NCBI GenBank assembly: GCA_013286465.1
Contig: JABDFR010000008.1
Span: 1 to 64,000 of the forward strand
DNA: 64,000 nucleotides
Direction: 5' to 3'
Source: Acidobacteriota bacterium
Lineage (GTDB): Bacteria > Acidobacteriota > Terriglobia > Acidiferrales > UBA7541
Part shown: one piece after another, positions 51,596 to 61,664 of the stretch
Numbering within the stretch: the first letter of the stretch is position 1
How the letters are laid out: the number at the start of each line of letters is the position of its first letter
Notes under the pieces: model-generated
What the model was told of the DNA's origin: nothing
Seen by the model: only the letters and a program-made list of their open reading frames with translations
Database searches by the model: none
Position numbers and translations under genes: made by a program

Positions 51596-52626
51596 CGGAC
51601 GGCGTGAAGGTAGCCGTCGTCGGAGCCACGGGCTATGCCGGGTACGAGCTGGCCCGGATCCTTCTGCGGCATCCCAACTTGGATGAACCGACATTTTATT
51701 TGCGCGATTCGAATTCCACCGTCCATTGCCTAACGGAATTGTTTCCGCAATTGCGCGGCTGGGGCGAAGCACCGTGCAAGCCATTTTCCGTGGAGGCGAT
51801 TCGCAAGAGTGGAGCTCAGGCTGCGTTTCTCGCCACGCCGCATGAGGCATCACTGGACCTTGTGCCCGACTTGCTCGACGCCGGATTGCGCGTCGTGGAT
51901 TTGAGCGGAGCGTTTCGATTCGCGAACCCGGCGACATTCTCACAGTGGTACAAGTTGCCGGCGCCATCGAGTGCGGCGCTGGCTGAAGCCGTCTATGGAT
52001 TGCCGGAACTTTACGCTGATCGGTTAGCGAGCGCGCGTTTGGTCGCGAATCCCGGCTGCTATCCAACTTCTGTGATTCTCGGTCTGCGGCCGTTGGTCGA
52101 AGCGGGCTGGATCGACGCTGGACGCGGAGTCGTCTGCGATTGCAAATCGGGAGCCAGTGGCGCAGGCAAAGAGCCGAAACGCGAGACTCATTTCGTCGAA
52201 GTAAACGGAAATTTTCGCGCTTACGGCCTTTTCACGCACCGGCACACCCCCGAAGTTACCGAGCATACCGGGCTGGCGCCGGAAGATTTCATGTTCACGA
52301 CGCACTTGCTGCCCGTAGAGCGCGGAATTCTTTCCACTTTGTATGTCTGGCTCGAGCAGGCGCGGTCGCGGGACGAGATCGAGTCGGCGTTCCGCGCATT
52401 TTATGCCGGCCGGCCGATGGTGCGAATTTCGCGAGCCGGATCGCTGCCGGAATTGCAGCACGTGGCGCGAACGAATTTCTGCGATATCGGATTTGCGCTG
52501 GATGAATCGGGCAAGCGCTTGGTAATCGTTTCGTGCCTCGATAATTTGGGCAAAGGCGCGGCGGGACAAGCCGTGCAGAACTTCAATTGCATGATGGGAT
52601 GGGCCGAGGAGACCGGGCTGATATGA
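51592..52626 (+). CDS. argC: N-acetyl-gamma-glutamyl-phosphate reductase
   Basis: The product has 344 residues. GATGYAGYELARILLRHP is the NADP-binding start, and NPGCYPTSVILGLRPL holds the catalytic cysteine; TEHTGLAPEDFMFTTHLLPVERGIL fits the substrate site. It reduces acetylglutamyl phosphate to the semialdehyde in arginine synthesis. Both ends overlap neighbours by ATGA. Confidence 0.97.
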   Translation: MTDGVKVAVVGATGYAGYELARILLRHPNLDEPTFYLRDSNSTVHCLTELFPQLRGWGEAPCKPFSVEAIRKSGAQAAFLATPHEASLDLVPDLLDAGLRVVDLSGAFRFANPATFSQWYKLPAPSSAALAEAVYGLPELYADRLASARLVANPGCYPTSVILGLRPLVEAGWIDAGRGVVCDCKSGASGAGKEPKRETHFVEVNGNFRAYGLFTHRHTPEVTEHTGLAPEDFMFTTHLLPVERGILSTLYVWLEQARSRDEIESAFRAFYAGRPMVRISRAGSLPELQHVARTNFCDIGFALDESGKRLVIVSCLDNLGKGAAGQAVQNFNCMMGWAEETGLI

Positions 52627-53444
52627 GAATGGTGGTCAAAATTGCAGGCGCGCTGCTGGAGAGCGAAGAGACGGTGCAGACGCTTGCGCAGCAAGTCGTG
52701 AAATTGGCGCAGGCCGGGCACGAGTTGCTCGTGATTCACGGCGGCGGAAAAATTTTCACCGCGACTTTGAAGCGCATGGGCATCGAGAGCAAATTTGTCG
52801 GCGGACTGCGCGTCACGGATCGCGAAACTCGCGACGTCGCCGCCATGGTTTTCGGCGGATTGCTCAACAAGCGTCTTTCGGGCGCGATTTCGCTCGCGGG
52901 ACAGCGCGCCATCGGCATTTCGGCGGCAGACGGTGCATGCTTCCGCGCCGAGCCAATGAGCCACAACGAAGCCGTTGGTGGCCTCGGGTTTGTCGGCTAT
53001 CTCACCGCTGTAGATGTCGAATTTCTGGAATCGCTCTGGCGCGAGAATCTGATCCCCGTGGCATCGTGCCTCGGACTTGGATCGGATGGCGAGCTTTACA
53101 ACATCAATGCCGATCACATGGCCGCCGCTTGCGCGGAATATTGCCACGCGGACCGCTTGATTTTCTTGACAGACGTCGCGGGCGTTCTGGATGACGGCAA
53201 AGTATTGAAGGCGGTAAGCGGCGCAGATGTCGAAGAATTGATTCGTCAAAATAAAATTTCCGGCGGAATGATTCTGAAGCTCGAAGCCTCCAAGCGCGCG
53301 CTGGCCGGCGGCGTCCGGGAAGTGCGCATCGTCGGCGGCACTCGCCCCGGCGCTTTGATCAGTGCGGCGAATGGAGCGAAGGGACCCGGGACGCGAGTGG
53401 TGCCGATGTATGCCGCCGATGAACACAAGGTGGCATCGCTATGA
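52623..53444 (+). CDS. argB: Acetylglutamate kinase
   Basis: The product has 273 residues. VVKIAGALL at the N-terminus, the VIHGGGKIFTATLKRMG substrate loop, and LFLTDVAGVLDDG and SGGMILKLEA nucleotide segments are present. It phosphorylates N-acetylglutamate. The G-G-x-x of the first loop reads KIAGALL rather than the commoner KxGG, a minor divergence. It overlaps argC and argD by 4 bp. Confidence 0.95.
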   Translation: MRMVVKIAGALLESEETVQTLAQQVVKLAQAGHELLVIHGGGKIFTATLKRMGIESKFVGGLRVTDRETRDVAAMVFGGLLNKRLSGAISLAGQRAIGISAADGACFRAEPMSHNEAVGGLGFVGYLTAVDVEFLESLWRENLIPVASCLGLGSDGELYNINADHMAAACAEYCHADRLIFLTDVAGVLDDGKVLKAVSGADVEELIRQNKISGGMILKLEASKRALAGGVREVRIVGGTRPGALISAANGAKGPGTRVVPMYAADEHKVASL

Positions 53445-54784
53445 AGCGCAAAGCGGCCGGCAAGAACATGACGACAGCGTTGCGCGACGAAGCTCGCTAT
53501 TTGATGAACACCTACCGCCGGCCGGCGGCTGTGTTCGTTCACGGAAAGGGCTGCTACCTCTACGACGAACGCGGCCGCAAGTATCTCGATTTTCTCGGCG
53601 GGATCGCTGTCAATGCGCTCGGCTATTCGCATCCGCGAATTGTCAAGACGATCCGGTGCGAGGCGGCACGCGCAATTCATCTTTCGAATCTCTTTCACAA
53701 TCCTTATCAAGGACCCCTCGCACGCAAATTGGCGGAATGGTCGGGACTCGATCGCGTTTTTTTCACCAATAGCGGGACGGAAGCGATCGAAGGCGCGCTG
53801 AAGATCGCACGAGCCCACGCGAAAGCGCGCGCGAAAAACGGACGAGCGGCGGCAACGCGCGTACTTGCTCTGACGAATTCGTTTCACGGCCGCACTTTTG
53901 GCTCTCTGGCGATTACGTACCCCGCAAAATACCGCGAGCCTTTTGCGCCGCTGATGCCCGGCGCTGATTTCGTGCGTTTCAATGACGTGGCCGACCTCGA
54001 AGCGAAATTTGATCCCGGCGTCTGCGCCATCGTGCTCGAAACGATTCAAGGCGAAGGCGGAATTTATCCGGTCAGCGAGGCCTTCTGGAATCGCGCCCGC
54101 GAATTGGCGAGCGCGAATCATGCCGCGTTGATTGCCGACGAAATTCAGTGCGGGCTCGGCCGCACCGGCCGCGCGTTCGCCTATCAGAAATTCGCGAGCT
54201 TGCCGGACATCGTCACCGTCGCCAAGCCGCTAGCGGCGGGGTTACCGCTCGGCGCGGTGCTCGCCAACGAGGAGTTTGCCAGCGCGCTTGTGCCGGGAAT
54301 GCATGGGACGACGTTTGGTGGCGGGCCGCTGATTTGCGCGACGGCGCTTGAGGCCCTGGAAATCATCGAAGACGAAAAGCTGATGAAGAATGTGCGCGAG
54401 CGTGGCCAAGAAATTCGAGCAGCGCTTGAAAAGATGGCGCTCGATTTCGATTTCATCCGCGAAGTGCGCGGCGAAGGATTGATCATCGGGCTCGATCTAA
54501 GCGTCGAGGGCGCCCCATTCGTCGAAGAGGCGCTCAAACGCGGGCTGGTGATCAACTGCACCCACGAGCACATCCTGCGTTTCCTGCCTCCATTCGTTGT
54601 GCGGCCCGCGCAGGTAAAGGAATTCGTGACCAGGTTGAAGTTGGTCTTTGCGAAAACGCCTCGGCCGAAATCAATCGAAGCAAAAGATAGCGCGAACGCA
54701 GATACGAGCACGGTGAAGACCTCGCGCGCAACAGCCGCAGTAGCGGCTCCGTTGCAAACCGAACTTCCGCTCGAGACGAGGTAG
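53441..54784 (+). CDS. argD: Acetylornithine aminotransferase
   Basis: The product has 447 residues and is a PLP-dependent class III transaminase. FTNSGTEAIEGALKIAR, SFHGRTFGSLA, ADEIQCGLGRTG and the PLP lysine in VAKPLAAGLPLG are intact. The C-terminus has a ~45-residue low-complexity tail absent from typical ArgD. The N-terminus shares KRKAAGKN with ArgG. Confidence 0.96.
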   Translation: MKRKAAGKNMTTALRDEARYLMNTYRRPAAVFVHGKGCYLYDERGRKYLDFLGGIAVNALGYSHPRIVKTIRCEAARAIHLSNLFHNPYQGPLARKLAEWSGLDRVFFTNSGTEAIEGALKIARAHAKARAKNGRAAATRVLALTNSFHGRTFGSLAITYPAKYREPFAPLMPGADFVRFNDVADLEAKFDPGVCAIVLETIQGEGGIYPVSEAFWNRARELASANHAALIADEIQCGLGRTGRAFAYQKFASLPDIVTVAKPLAAGLPLGAVLANEEFASALVPGMHGTTFGGGPLICATALEALEIIEDEKLMKNVRERGQEIRAALEKMALDFDFIREVRGEGLIIGLDLSVEGAPFVEEALKRGLVINCTHEHILRFLPPFVVRPAQVKEFVTRLKLVFAKTPRPKSIEAKDSANADTSTVKTSRATAAVAAPLQTELPLETR

Positions 54785-54795
54785 GAGAACACCCA

Positions 54796-55746
54796 ATGGC
54801 AACCACAACAGCAAGCACCACCACAATTCCTCTACAGACCGATCTGCTCACCGGCATGGAATGGAGCGCGCCGCAAGTGCGCGAACTGCTCCATCTCGCC
54901 GCCGATGTGAAGGCGCGCCCCGACCGTTACCGCGGCGCGCTGGCAGGCCGCTTTCTCGCTCTAATTTTCGAAAAGCCGTCGCTGCGAACGCGCGTGACTT
55001 TCGAAGTGGGAATCGCGAGCCTCGGCGGCTCCGCCACTTTCCTCGATCACACGCTCTCGCATCTCGGCGAGCGCGAATCGGTCGCCGATGTGGCGCACAG
55101 TCTGGAACGCTGGACGCACGGAATCGTCGCGCGACTTTTTCATCAAACAGCACTAGAAGAATTGGCGCAGAACGCGCGCATCCCGGTGATCAACGCGCTC
55201 ACCGATCGTTATCATCCCTGCCAGGCGTTTGCGGATTTCTTCACTCTCGAAGAACACTTCGGCGGCCTGCGAGGATTGAAAGTGGCCTACGTAGGTGACG
55301 GAAATAATGTCTGTCATTCCTTGCTCAGCGTCGGCGCGCGGCTGGGCGCGAATGTCCGGGTAGCTTCGCCCGTGGGCTATGAGCCCGATTCAGCGGTAGT
55401 GAGCGACGCGCGGCGAGCGGCCCGCGACACGCGTGGCAAAGTCGAACTGTTCGAATCCCCGAACGACGCCGTTACCGGCGCGCAAGTGATTTACACCGAT
55501 GTGTGGACGAGCATGGGCCAGGAAGCCGAATCGGCCAAGCGAGCCGAAGCATTCGCAGCGTGTCAAGTGAATGAAGAAATGTTCTCGCTCGCGGCGCCCG
55601 ACGCTGTCTTTCTCCACTGCCTTCCGGCGCATCGCGGCATGGAAGTCACCGAAGCAATCATGGACTCGCCGCGATCGATCGTCTTCGATCAAGCCGAAAA
55701 TCGCCTGCACATGCAGAAAGCGATTCTGCTGACGCTGCTCAGCTAA
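54796..55746 (+). CDS. argF: Ornithine carbamoyltransferase
   Basis: The product has 316 residues. The carbamoyl phosphate site (FEKPSLRTRVTFE; YHPCQAFADFFT) and the ornithine-binding FLHCLPAHRG motif are intact. It makes citrulline. It follows argD by 11 bp. Confidence 0.96.
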   Translation: MATTTASTTTIPLQTDLLTGMEWSAPQVRELLHLAADVKARPDRYRGALAGRFLALIFEKPSLRTRVTFEVGIASLGGSATFLDHTLSHLGERESVADVAHSLERWTHGIVARLFHQTALEELAQNARIPVINALTDRYHPCQAFADFFTLEEHFGGLRGLKVAYVGDGNNVCHSLLSVGARLGANVRVASPVGYEPDSAVVSDARRAARDTRGKVELFESPNDAVTGAQVIYTDVWTSMGQEAESAKRAEAFAACQVNEEMFSLAAPDAVFLHCLPAHRGMEVTEAIMDSPRSIVFDQAENRLHMQKAILLTLLS

Positions 55747-55758
55747 AAGAGGAACTGG

Positions 55759-57123
55759 ATGCCGACGAAACCCATCAGCGAAAAGACAAAACGAAAAGCA
55801 GCCGGGAAGAATGGTCATGCAGCGGCGCAGTCCGCCAACGGACACGCGACCCCGGCGAACAAGGCCGAACCGGTAGTTAGTAGCATGGCCGCGCCGCGCG
55901 CCCTCGCGAATCCCAAGAAAGTCGTACTCGCGTATTCGGGTGGCCTCGACACATCGATCATCGTCGTATGGCTGAAAGAAATGTATGGATGCGAAGTAAT
56001 CGCCATGGTCGGCGATCTGGGACAGCGCGAAGATATTGATGCCGCACGGCGCAAGGCGCTCGCAACCGGCGCCAGCACGGCTTACGTTGAAGATCTCCGC
56101 GAGGAATTCGTCACCGGATTTATTTGGCCCACGCTGCGAGCCGGCGCTGTTTACGAGCATAAATATTTGCTGGGCACTTCGTTCGCACGGCCGTTGCTGG
56201 CGCAGCGCCAGGTCGCGATTGCCCGCAAAGCGGGCGCGGATGCCGTCGCACATGGCTGCACCGGCAAAGGCAACGATCAAGTGCGCTTCGAGCTGGCCTG
56301 CAAGGCGCTCGCGCCCGAGCTTCGAATTATTGCTCCGTGGCGCGAATGGTCGATTTCCTCGCGCGAAGATGCCATCGCTTACGCCAACGCGCATCACATT
56401 CCCGTCGAGCAGACCAAAAAGAATATCTACAGCCGCGATCGCAATATTTGGCACTTGAGCCACGAAGGCGGCTGCCTCGAAGATCCCGCGAATGCGCCCG
56501 ATGAGGCCATGTGGCAATGGATCGTTTCCCCGGAAAATGCGCCGGATAAACCCGCGCGCGTCGAAATCGGATTTGAAGAAGGCTTGCCGGTATCAGTCGA
56601 TGGGCGGAAGTTGAAGCCCATAGCGCTCCTGGAAGAACTGAATGAGCTGGCCGCGGCGCATGGCGTAGGCCGCACAGATATCGTCGAGAATCGTCTAGTG
56701 GGAATTAAATCGCGCGGCGCATATGAAACGCCGGGCGGGACATTGCTCGTGGCCGCACATCGCGAACTGGAAACGCTCGCGCTCGATCGAGAAACTGCCC
56801 ACTACTCGCAGATTCTCTCATTGCGCTACGCAGAGATGGTTTATTACGGCATGTGGTTCACGCCGCTCCGAGAAGCGCTCGATGCATTCTTCGCCAGCGC
56901 GCAACGCCGCGTCACCGGCACGATTGGCCTCGAACTTTACAAAGGCAACGTGACGGTCATCAGTCGCACGTCTCCAAATTCGCTCTATCGCACAAACCTG
57001 GCAAGTTTCAGCATGACTGGCTACAACCCGAAAGACGCCGAGGGTTTCATCAATCTGTTTGCGCTGCCGATCACGGTGCCGGAAGAATCAGCACACCGCG
57101 AAGAGGGAGTGAAGCGGCGTTGA
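55759..57123 (+). CDS. argG: Argininosuccinate synthase
   Basis: The product has 454 residues. The PPi loop [13 protein letters not shown] lies near residue 58, and [13 protein letters not shown] and EPLHMW-like catalytic regions follow. It joins citrulline and aspartate with ATP. A ~45-residue Ala/Lys-rich N-terminal extension precedes the conserved core; an AGAGGAA site supports the ATG at 55759 over a later ATG at 55885. Confidence 0.95.
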   Translation: MPTKPISEKTKRKAAGKNGHAAAQSANGHATPANKAEPVVSSMAAPRALANPKKVVLAYSGGLDTSIIVVWLKEMYGCEVIAMVGDLGQREDIDAARRKALATGASTAYVEDLREEFVTGFIWPTLRAGAVYEHKYLLGTSFARPLLAQRQVAIARKAGADAVAHGCTGKGNDQVRFELACKALAPELRIIAPWREWSISSREDAIAYANAHHIPVEQTKKNIYSRDRNIWHLSHEGGCLEDPANAPDEAMWQWIVSPENAPDKPARVEIGFEEGLPVSVDGRKLKPIALLEELNELAAAHGVGRTDIVENRLVGIKSRGAYETPGGTLLVAAHRELETLALDRETAHYSQILSLRYAEMVYYGMWFTPLREALDAFFASAQRRVTGTIGLELYKGNVTVISRTSPNSLYRTNLASFSMTGYNPKDAEGFINLFALPITVPEESAHREEGVKRR

Positions 57124-58529
57124 GCGAGCCGAAGAACCACAAAATGTGGGGCGGCCGATTTGAGCGCGCACCCGACGCGAACTTCTACGAGTTCGAGCGC
57201 TCCTGGCGCTTCGATCGTCGCTTGCTGCCTTACGAACTCGCGCTCGATCGAGCGTGGGCGCGAGGCTTGCAGACAGCCCGGCTGCTGACCGTGGACGAGT
57301 GCGCGCAAATTCTAAAAGCGCTCGATGCGATCGAAAATCGCGCGCGCACCGATCAGAACTGGCTCGATCAATCGAATGCCGAGGACGTGCATCATTTTGT
57401 GGAAGTGGCACTCATCGCGGCGCTTGGGCCCACCGGCGCCAAGCTGCACACCGGACGCAGCCGCAATGAAATGGTAGCCACGGAATTTCGCATGTTCGTC
57501 AAGGAAGCGGCGCGCGCGATGTCCGACGCGCTGGCGGGAATGATCGAATCGTTTGCGATCCAGGCAGAAAATCATCTGCAAATTCCCATGCCCGGCATGA
57601 CGCACATGCAGCACGCGCAACCGATTCTACTTTCGCATTGGCTCCTGGCGCACGCTGAGGCGTTTTTGCGCGATGCCGAGCGCGTGCAACTCGCCGCGGC
57701 ACGCGCAGATGTTTGCCCATTGGGCTCGGGCGCGCTGGCGGGCAGCGCTTTTCCACTCGATCGGGCAGCGATGGCGCGCGAGCTCGGATTTGCGGCCGTC
57801 AGCGCGAACAGCCTCGATGCGGTCAGCGACCGGGATTTTGCCCTGGAGTATCTTTTCGCACTCACCGTTATCGCCACTCATCTCTCGCGGTTAAGCGAAG
57901 ACTTGATCTTGTACGCGTCCGCCGAGTTTGGCTTTGCAATTCTGCCAGATGAATTCTCGACCGGCAGCAGCTTGATGCCCCAGAAAAAGAATCCGGATGC
58001 CTGGGAATTGATTCGCGGGAAGAGCGGGCGGATTTTCGGCGCGCTGACATCGCTGCTGGTAACCATGAAGGGCCTGCCATCCAGCTATCAGCGCGATTTG
58101 CAGGAAGACAAGGAGCCGGTCTTTGCGGCGCACGATGATGCCCACGCGATGGTACGCATCGCGGCTGCCGCGCTTCTCGCCACGAAGTTCAACGAAGCGA
58201 AACTGCGCGCCGCGGCATCGAGCCCCGGTCTTCTAGCTACCGAAGCTGCCGACTATCTGGTTGCGCGCGGAATTCCCTTCCGCGAAGCGCACGAAATCGT
58301 GGGCCACGTAATTCGCGAAGCCGAAAAGCGATCGCAATCGATTACCGAACTACCGCTGGAAGTTTTGCGGCAACAGTCCGCCACATTCGACGCCGATTAT
58401 TTTTCGGCAGTCACGCTCGAGGCGGCAATACTCAGAAAAAGCGTGCCGGGCGGAACGTCGGTGGAGTCGGTGCGTGCGGCTCTCGAAAAATTGCAGGAGC
58501 GCCTGGGCTCGCGGGTGGCCGCGCGATGA
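57120..58529 (+). CDS. argH: Argininosuccinate lyase
   Basis: The product has 469 residues beginning at a TTG that overlaps the argG stop (TTGA), supported by a GAGGGAG site. KMWGGRFE opens the family core; the signature loop [12 protein letters not shown] with the catalytic serine is intact. It releases arginine and fumarate. It overlaps the next gene by 4 bp. Confidence 0.96.
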   Translation: MSEPKNHKMWGGRFERAPDANFYEFERSWRFDRRLLPYELALDRAWARGLQTARLLTVDECAQILKALDAIENRARTDQNWLDQSNAEDVHHFVEVALIAALGPTGAKLHTGRSRNEMVATEFRMFVKEAARAMSDALAGMIESFAIQAENHLQIPMPGMTHMQHAQPILLSHWLLAHAEAFLRDAERVQLAAARADVCPLGSGALAGSAFPLDRAAMARELGFAAVSANSLDAVSDRDFALEYLFALTVIATHLSRLSEDLILYASAEFGFAILPDEFSTGSSLMPQKKNPDAWELIRGKSGRIFGALTSLLVTMKGLPSSYQRDLQEDKEPVFAAHDDAHAMVRIAAAALLATKFNEAKLRAAASSPGLLATEAADYLVARGIPFREAHEIVGHVIREAEKRSQSITELPLEVLRQQSATFDADYFSAVTLEAAILRKSVPGGTSVESVRAALEKLQERLGSRVAAR

Positions 58530-59038
58530 GAGTCCGACGCGCACGCCCCGCCGACATCCCGGAAATTCGCGCGCTCATCGCCCACTATGCCGGCGAAGGT
58601 ATTTTGCTTCCGCGCGACGAGCACGATATTCGCAGGCATCTCGACTTTTTCCTGGTAGCCGCCGATCGCTCCGGAGTGGCAGGCTGCGTTTCGCTGGAAG
58701 TCTATCATCCGGCCCTGGCCGAGATTCGCTCGCTGGCCGTGACGCCGGCAAAAGTCGGACGCGGGCTCGGCGCGCGGCTCGTGAAAACAGCCCTCGAGCG
58801 CGCAGAACGGCGGCGAATCGCCCGCGTCTTCGCGCTCACCAGCTCACCCGACTTCTTCGTGCGCCTGGGATTCGAGCCCTCGACGCGCCATTCCCTACAT
58901 GAGAAGATCGACCGCGATTGCATTCACTGCTCGAAAGCGCGAACCTGCCAACTCACGGCGCTGGTCGCAAATCTTTCCGCAGCGAATGCCGCGTTTCACA
59001 TTCTCGATGAAAGCGTCGAGCCAGTACCCGTCGAATGA
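58526..59038 (+). CDS. GNAT acetyltransferase, short ArgA-like
   Basis: The product has 170 residues. GNAT motifs are visible: EIRSLAVTPAKVGRGLGARLVKTALE (acetyl-CoA loop) and VFALTSSPDFFVRLGFE. Similar short proteins act as N-acetylglutamate synthase. It is inside the arg operon (overlaps argH and argJ by 4 bp), so it probably provides acetylglutamate. The C-terminus carries CIHCSKARTC, an unexplained cysteine group. Confidence 0.85.
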   Translation: MRVRRARPADIPEIRALIAHYAGEGILLPRDEHDIRRHLDFFLVAADRSGVAGCVSLEVYHPALAEIRSLAVTPAKVGRGLGARLVKTALERAERRRIARVFALTSSPDFFVRLGFEPSTRHSLHEKIDRDCIHCSKARTCQLTALVANLSAANAAFHILDESVEPVPVE

Positions 59039-60246
59039 AATCGAATCCTACTGATCGCGACCTTCCCAAGGGATTCTCGTTTTCGGCGCGCGCCTGCGGG
59101 CTCAAAAAGTCGGGACTCGATCTCGGTCTAATCGTCAGCGATTCTCTGGCGGCAACCGCGGCTGTATTCACCCAAAATCTAATCCAAGCCGCGCCGGTGG
59201 TTCTTTCGCGCGCTAATCTTCGGCAGAGCCGCGGTCGCATGCGCGGCATGATAGTAAATTCAGGAAACGCGAATTGTGCCACGGGAGAAGCGGGCATGGC
59301 AGCGTCACGCGCCACCGCAGCCGCGGCGGCCCGCGCGCTGAGCTGCGCGCCCGACGAAATCTTTGTCTGCTCGACCGGCGTTATCGGGCTTCCCATGCGC
59401 ACCGAGAAGATCTTGCGCGCCGTCCCCGATTTGGCCGCCACAAGATCCCGCGCGCAAAATTCCTTCCGCTCCTTCACTCGCGCGATAATCACCACCGACA
59501 CCCGCCCGAAGTGGGCCGCCGAGAAAATTCGCATTCGCGGCAAGGAAGTCCGCCTGCTCGGCTGCGCAAAGGGCGCCGGCATGATTCAGCCGAACATGGC
59601 TACCATGCTCGCCTTTATTGTCACTGATGCGGCCATCGAGCCGGCACTTTTGAATCAAGCGCTTCGCCGCGTGGTCACAAACACGTTTAACGCAATCACG
59701 GTCGACGGCGACACTTCAACCAACGACACGCTCGCAGTCTTCGCCAATGGCGCCTCGGACACACCAAGGCTGCGGCGCGACGGCGCAGATTTCCGTCGAT
59801 TCGGCGCGGCCCTGGAAACGATTTGCGCAAAGCTGGCCCTGGCGATTGTGGCCGATGGCGAAGGCGCGAAGCGCGTGATCGAGATAGAAGTCCGCGGAGC
59901 GAGAACCGAATCTGGCGCCGAAGCAATCGCGCGAACGATCGCGAATTCTCCGCTGGTAAAAACGGCTCTAGCCGGCGGCGATCCAAATTGGGGACGGATC
60001 CTCGCGGCAGCAGGCCGCGCGGGCATCAAGTTCAACCCTACGCAAGTGGAGATTCAAATCGCAGGCATGGCGCTCTGCCGCCACGGAATTGAAGTTCCCT
60101 TCAACGAGCGCGTAGCCCACCGGCGCATGCTGGCAAAGTTTGTTCCGATTCGAGTGGATCTGCGAGGCGGGAGTGCGTCGGCGCGAATTTGGACCTGCGA
60201 TTTCACCGGCGAATATGTGCGGATAAATGCGAGCTATCGCACCTAG
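59035..60246 (+). CDS. argJ: Glutamate N-acetyltransferase (ArgJ)
   Basis: The product has 403 residues. KGAGMIQPNMATMLAFIVTDA holds the self-cleaving threonine that becomes the nucleophile, and NSGNANCATG and GDPNWGRILAA are intact. It transfers acetyl from acetylornithine to glutamate and, in bifunctional forms, also uses acetyl-CoA. It is the last gene of the operon. Confidence 0.95.
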   Translation: MKSNPTDRDLPKGFSFSARACGLKKSGLDLGLIVSDSLAATAAVFTQNLIQAAPVVLSRANLRQSRGRMRGMIVNSGNANCATGEAGMAASRATAAAAARALSCAPDEIFVCSTGVIGLPMRTEKILRAVPDLAATRSRAQNSFRSFTRAIITTDTRPKWAAEKIRIRGKEVRLLGCAKGAGMIQPNMATMLAFIVTDAAIEPALLNQALRRVVTNTFNAITVDGDTSTNDTLAVFANGASDTPRLRRDGADFRRFGAALETICAKLALAIVADGEGAKRVIEIEVRGARTESGAEAIARTIANSPLVKTALAGGDPNWGRILAAAGRAGIKFNPTQVEIQIAGMALCRHGIEVPFNERVAHRRMLAKFVPIRVDLRGGSASARIWTCDFTGEYVRINASYRT

Positions 60247-60275
60247 CGCAAAATCGTAATCTGACGATTCCGAAC

Positions 60276-60301
60276 GTAGGGCCCGCGCTTTATGCCGGGC
60301 C
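60276..60301 (+). repeat. REP-like element, family B
   Basis: Plus-strand GTAG is followed by GGCCCG/CGGGCC arms around CGCTTTATGC. It lies just after argJ and is inverted relative to 60411-60435. Confidence 0.8.
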
Positions 60302-60410
60302 TCTTCGTGTAAAGACAAACTCGAAGGCGCAATTCCGGCACACCGCAACTGCACTTTACCTAGATTTGAGTGCGCGGAAGTGATCGCCTCGGATTTCGTC
60401 GTGCGTAAGA

Positions 60411-60435
60411 GGCCCGGCTGAAGACCGGGCCCTAC
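60411..60435 (-). repeat. REP-like element, family B/D mosaic
   Basis: On the minus strand, GTAG is followed by GGCCCGG and CCGGGCC arms with a TCTTCAG loop; the stem is family B and the loop is that of family D. It pairs with 60276-60301 as an inverted couple. Confidence 0.8.
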
Positions 60436-60449
60436 GGGGTTCACTTCGA

Positions 60450-61169
60450 TTATGCTGCTTCGGAACTTCCTTCGCCCGCCAGCGCTCCGGCGTTTTGCAC
60501 CATTTGTCCGCACGACGCAAGATACGCACGAAGCTCGATTCGCGCCCGGCGCAGCCGCGTTTTCACCGTGCTCACAGTAAGCCCAAGAGTCTTAGCAGTC
60601 TCCGAAGTCGAAAGCTCCTCGACCGTGCGCAGCACGAAAACATCTCGATAGAGCGGGCGAAGCGCCGCGATCGCAGCATTCAACGCACCGCGCAGCTGCC
60701 GGCGCGTGAAACTTACTTCCGGATCTTCGATCGGCCGGCGCAGTTTCACCAAAGCGTCGCCCTCGATAGCCGTTTCGGCGATTTCATCGAGCGGTACGCG
60801 GCGGCTATCATTGCGTTTGCGCAAATTCATCAAACCTTCATTGATGGCGATACGCGAAATCCAAGTAGTAAAGCGCGAGCGCCCTTCGAATTGATCGAGG
60901 TGGCGGTAAGCCTTCAGGAAAGTTTCCTGACGTGCGTCTTCCGCGTCCTGGTGATTTCGCGTGATTCGCAGCGCTAGGCGATAGACCCGCTGATTGCAAT
61001 GCTTCACCAAGCTGTCGAAATTCGCGTCTTGCGATTCGGTGGCAACCGTCGCAACTACCGGCGCCGCCGCATGCGCGATGTGACGCGCTCTAGCCGGCGC
61101 GCCGGACATCGAGGCACGCCGAACTTTCGTACTTCTCAGATTCGACCAGCACGTGGCTGCTTGACTCAC
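60450..61169 (-). CDS. ECF-type RNA polymerase sigma factor
   Basis: The product has 239 residues starting at a GTG with a GAGGTG site. Sigma region 2 (DAEDARQETFLKAYRHLDQFEGRSRFTTWISRIAINEGLMNLRKR) and region 4 (LRPLYRDVFVLRTVEELSTSETAKTLGLTVSTVKTRLRRAR) are clear, with a ~45-residue N-terminal extension. It probably activates a stress or envelope regulon. No anti-sigma gene lies beside it. Confidence 0.92.
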   Translation of the reverse strand: MSQAATCWSNLRSTKVRRASMSGAPARARHIAHAAAPVVATVATESQDANFDSLVKHCNQRVYRLALRITRNHQDAEDARQETFLKAYRHLDQFEGRSRFTTWISRIAINEGLMNLRKRNDSRRVPLDEIAETAIEGDALVKLRRPIEDPEVSFTRRQLRGALNAAIAALRPLYRDVFVLRTVEELSTSETAKTLGLTVSTVKTRLRRARIELRAYLASCGQMVQNAGALAGEGSSEAA

Positions 61170-61355
61170 GTTTCACCTCGATCCCGGCTCCCCTGCTGGT
61201 GCGTTTGCGCACACGCGGGGTGCTCGGTTCAAATTTAAATTGGCGTGATTTCCTTCAGTAATCTGGGACGAAGAGACGGGAGCAACGTTCCGCATACTAC
61301 TGTACTATTCGCCCAGCACTTAATCTGTTCAAAACAAGACACCTTGCAACTCCTC

Positions 61356-61664
61356 CTAGGAACGTCCGGCGCCGCGATTTTTTTCGGCGCGCCCCGAACT
61401 CACGACTTCCTCACGCGATCCCGCTGCTTCCGTGACACTCGCGGTCGAATCGGTTTCATCGGCGAGATGGAGGTTTTTCGCGAATTCATCGGCCTGCTTC
61501 AGCGCTTCTTCCTTCACGATGCCGTAGCGTTCCTGAATTTTGCCGATGAGCTGATCGCGGCGCCCGCGAATCACTTCGACATCACTATCGGTTAGCTTGC
61601 CCCACTTCTCTTTCACCTTGCCGGCGGCTTGCTTCCACTTGCCTTCTACTTGATCCCAGTTCAT
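61356..61664 (-). CDS. CsbD family stress protein
   Basis: The product has 102 residues. The N-terminal ~60 residues match CsbD (MNWDQVEGKWKQAAGKVKEKWGKLTDSD then RDQLIGKIQERYG); the C-terminal part is acidic and disordered. The family is induced by general stress in many bacteria; molecular function is unknown. A GGGAGG site precedes the ATG. Confidence 0.92.
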   Translation of the reverse strand: MNWDQVEGKWKQAAGKVKEKWGKLTDSDVEVIRGRRDQLIGKIQERYGIVKEEALKQADEFAKNLHLADETDSTASVTEAAGSREEVVSSGRAEKNRGAGRS

